From CAXSDR01 sp964236445 (GTDB lineage: Bacteria > Actinomycetota > Actinomycetes > Motilibacterales > Motilibacteraceae): a stretch of 11,904 nucleotides of DNA. Below the pieces are notes generated by a model. That model was not told the origin of the DNA. It did not search any database and worked only from the letters and a program-made list of their open reading frames with translations. Made by a program: the position numbers and the translations under genes. The stretch spans positions 1-11,904 of the forward strand of contig CAXSDR010000109.1 in the NCBI GenBank assembly GCA_964236445.1, given 5' to 3'. Of the stretch, positions 11,851 to 11,904 are shown piece by piece. The number at the start of each line of letters is the position of its first letter. Position 1 is the first letter of the stretch.

Positions 11851-11904
11851 ATGGGCTTCTTCGAGGGGTTCACCGAAGCGCGCCTCGATGTGGGAGGCGC
11901 CCTG
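11851..11904 (+). CDS. alpha/beta hydrolase, possibly haloacetate dehalogenase-like, N-terminal 18 codons only
   Basis: An open frame from ATG 11851 runs to the window edge and reads MGFFEGFTEARLDVGGAL. This resembles the FEGFT-x-x-RIDVG start of haloacetate/fluoroacetate dehalogenase-like alpha/beta hydrolases as I remember it, but 18 residues are too few to be sure and the catalytic residues are outside the window. It starts 8 bp after the DsrE stop on the same strand, so cotranscription is likely. The ribosome binding site is weak. Confidence 0.4.
   Translation, partial: MGFFEGFTEARLDVGGAL

Overview
The window is high-GC actinobacterial chromosome. Evidence: a mycothiol-synthesis gene (mshA), the senX3/phoU/gpmA/mshA neighbourhood typical of Actinobacteria, an RsiG/AmfC-type protein carrying two complete c-di-GMP motifs, a Nur-like Fur regulator, many GTG starts, and several genes whose start codon lies 6-7 nt after a TANNNT-like -10 hexamer (leaderless pattern). 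I cannot fix the genus; a soil-type actinomycete fits. Genes are tightly packed, the longest gap is about 190 bp, and I see no tRNA, rRNA, CRISPR array, insertion sequence or sign of recent transfer.

Layout. (1) 1-1345: phosphate control. The N-terminal part of a SenX3/PhoR-type histidine kinase (minus strand, cut by the window edge) diverges from phoU (plus). The gap holds a PHO-box-like array of 11-bp units. (2) 1357-3509, minus: gpmA (glycolysis) and mshA (first mycothiol step), each with its own apparent leaderless promoter. (3) 3566-4366, plus: a class I SAM methyltransferase divergent from mshA. (4) 4370-5304, minus: rsiG/amfC-like anti-sigma gene, translationally coupled to a DUF2516 membrane protein. 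(5) 5494-7614, plus: a 706-residue DUF4388 (PATAN) protein with a winged-helix-like segment, a long Ala/Glu coiled coil and a polybasic tail. (6) 7683-9200, minus: a polyprenyl-phosphate sugar-1-phosphate transferase that starts exopolysaccharide or glycan synthesis. (7) 9346-11435, minus: a compact four-gene operon (33-residue membrane peptide, nitrobindin-like FABP, Nur-like regulator, YgfZ) with overlapping or nearly touching genes. (8) 11459-11904, plus: a DsrE-family protein divergent from that operon, then the first codons of a probable alpha/beta hydrolase.

How the parts relate. The left end couples phosphate sensing (SenX3, PhoU) to a PHO box. The right operon gathers metal, redox and Fe-S functions: Nur-like nickel regulation, YgfZ for Fe-S enzymes, a nitrobindin-fold protein and DsrE. 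The middle holds the most interesting signal: a protein with both copies of the RsiG c-di-GMP motif, next to a DUF4388 coiled-coil protein whose upstream region has a weak match to a sigma-28/WhiG-type promoter. Whether these form one c-di-GMP-controlled regulon is inference. All three convergent gene junctions carry inverted repeats that overlap stop codons and may act as bidirectional terminators.
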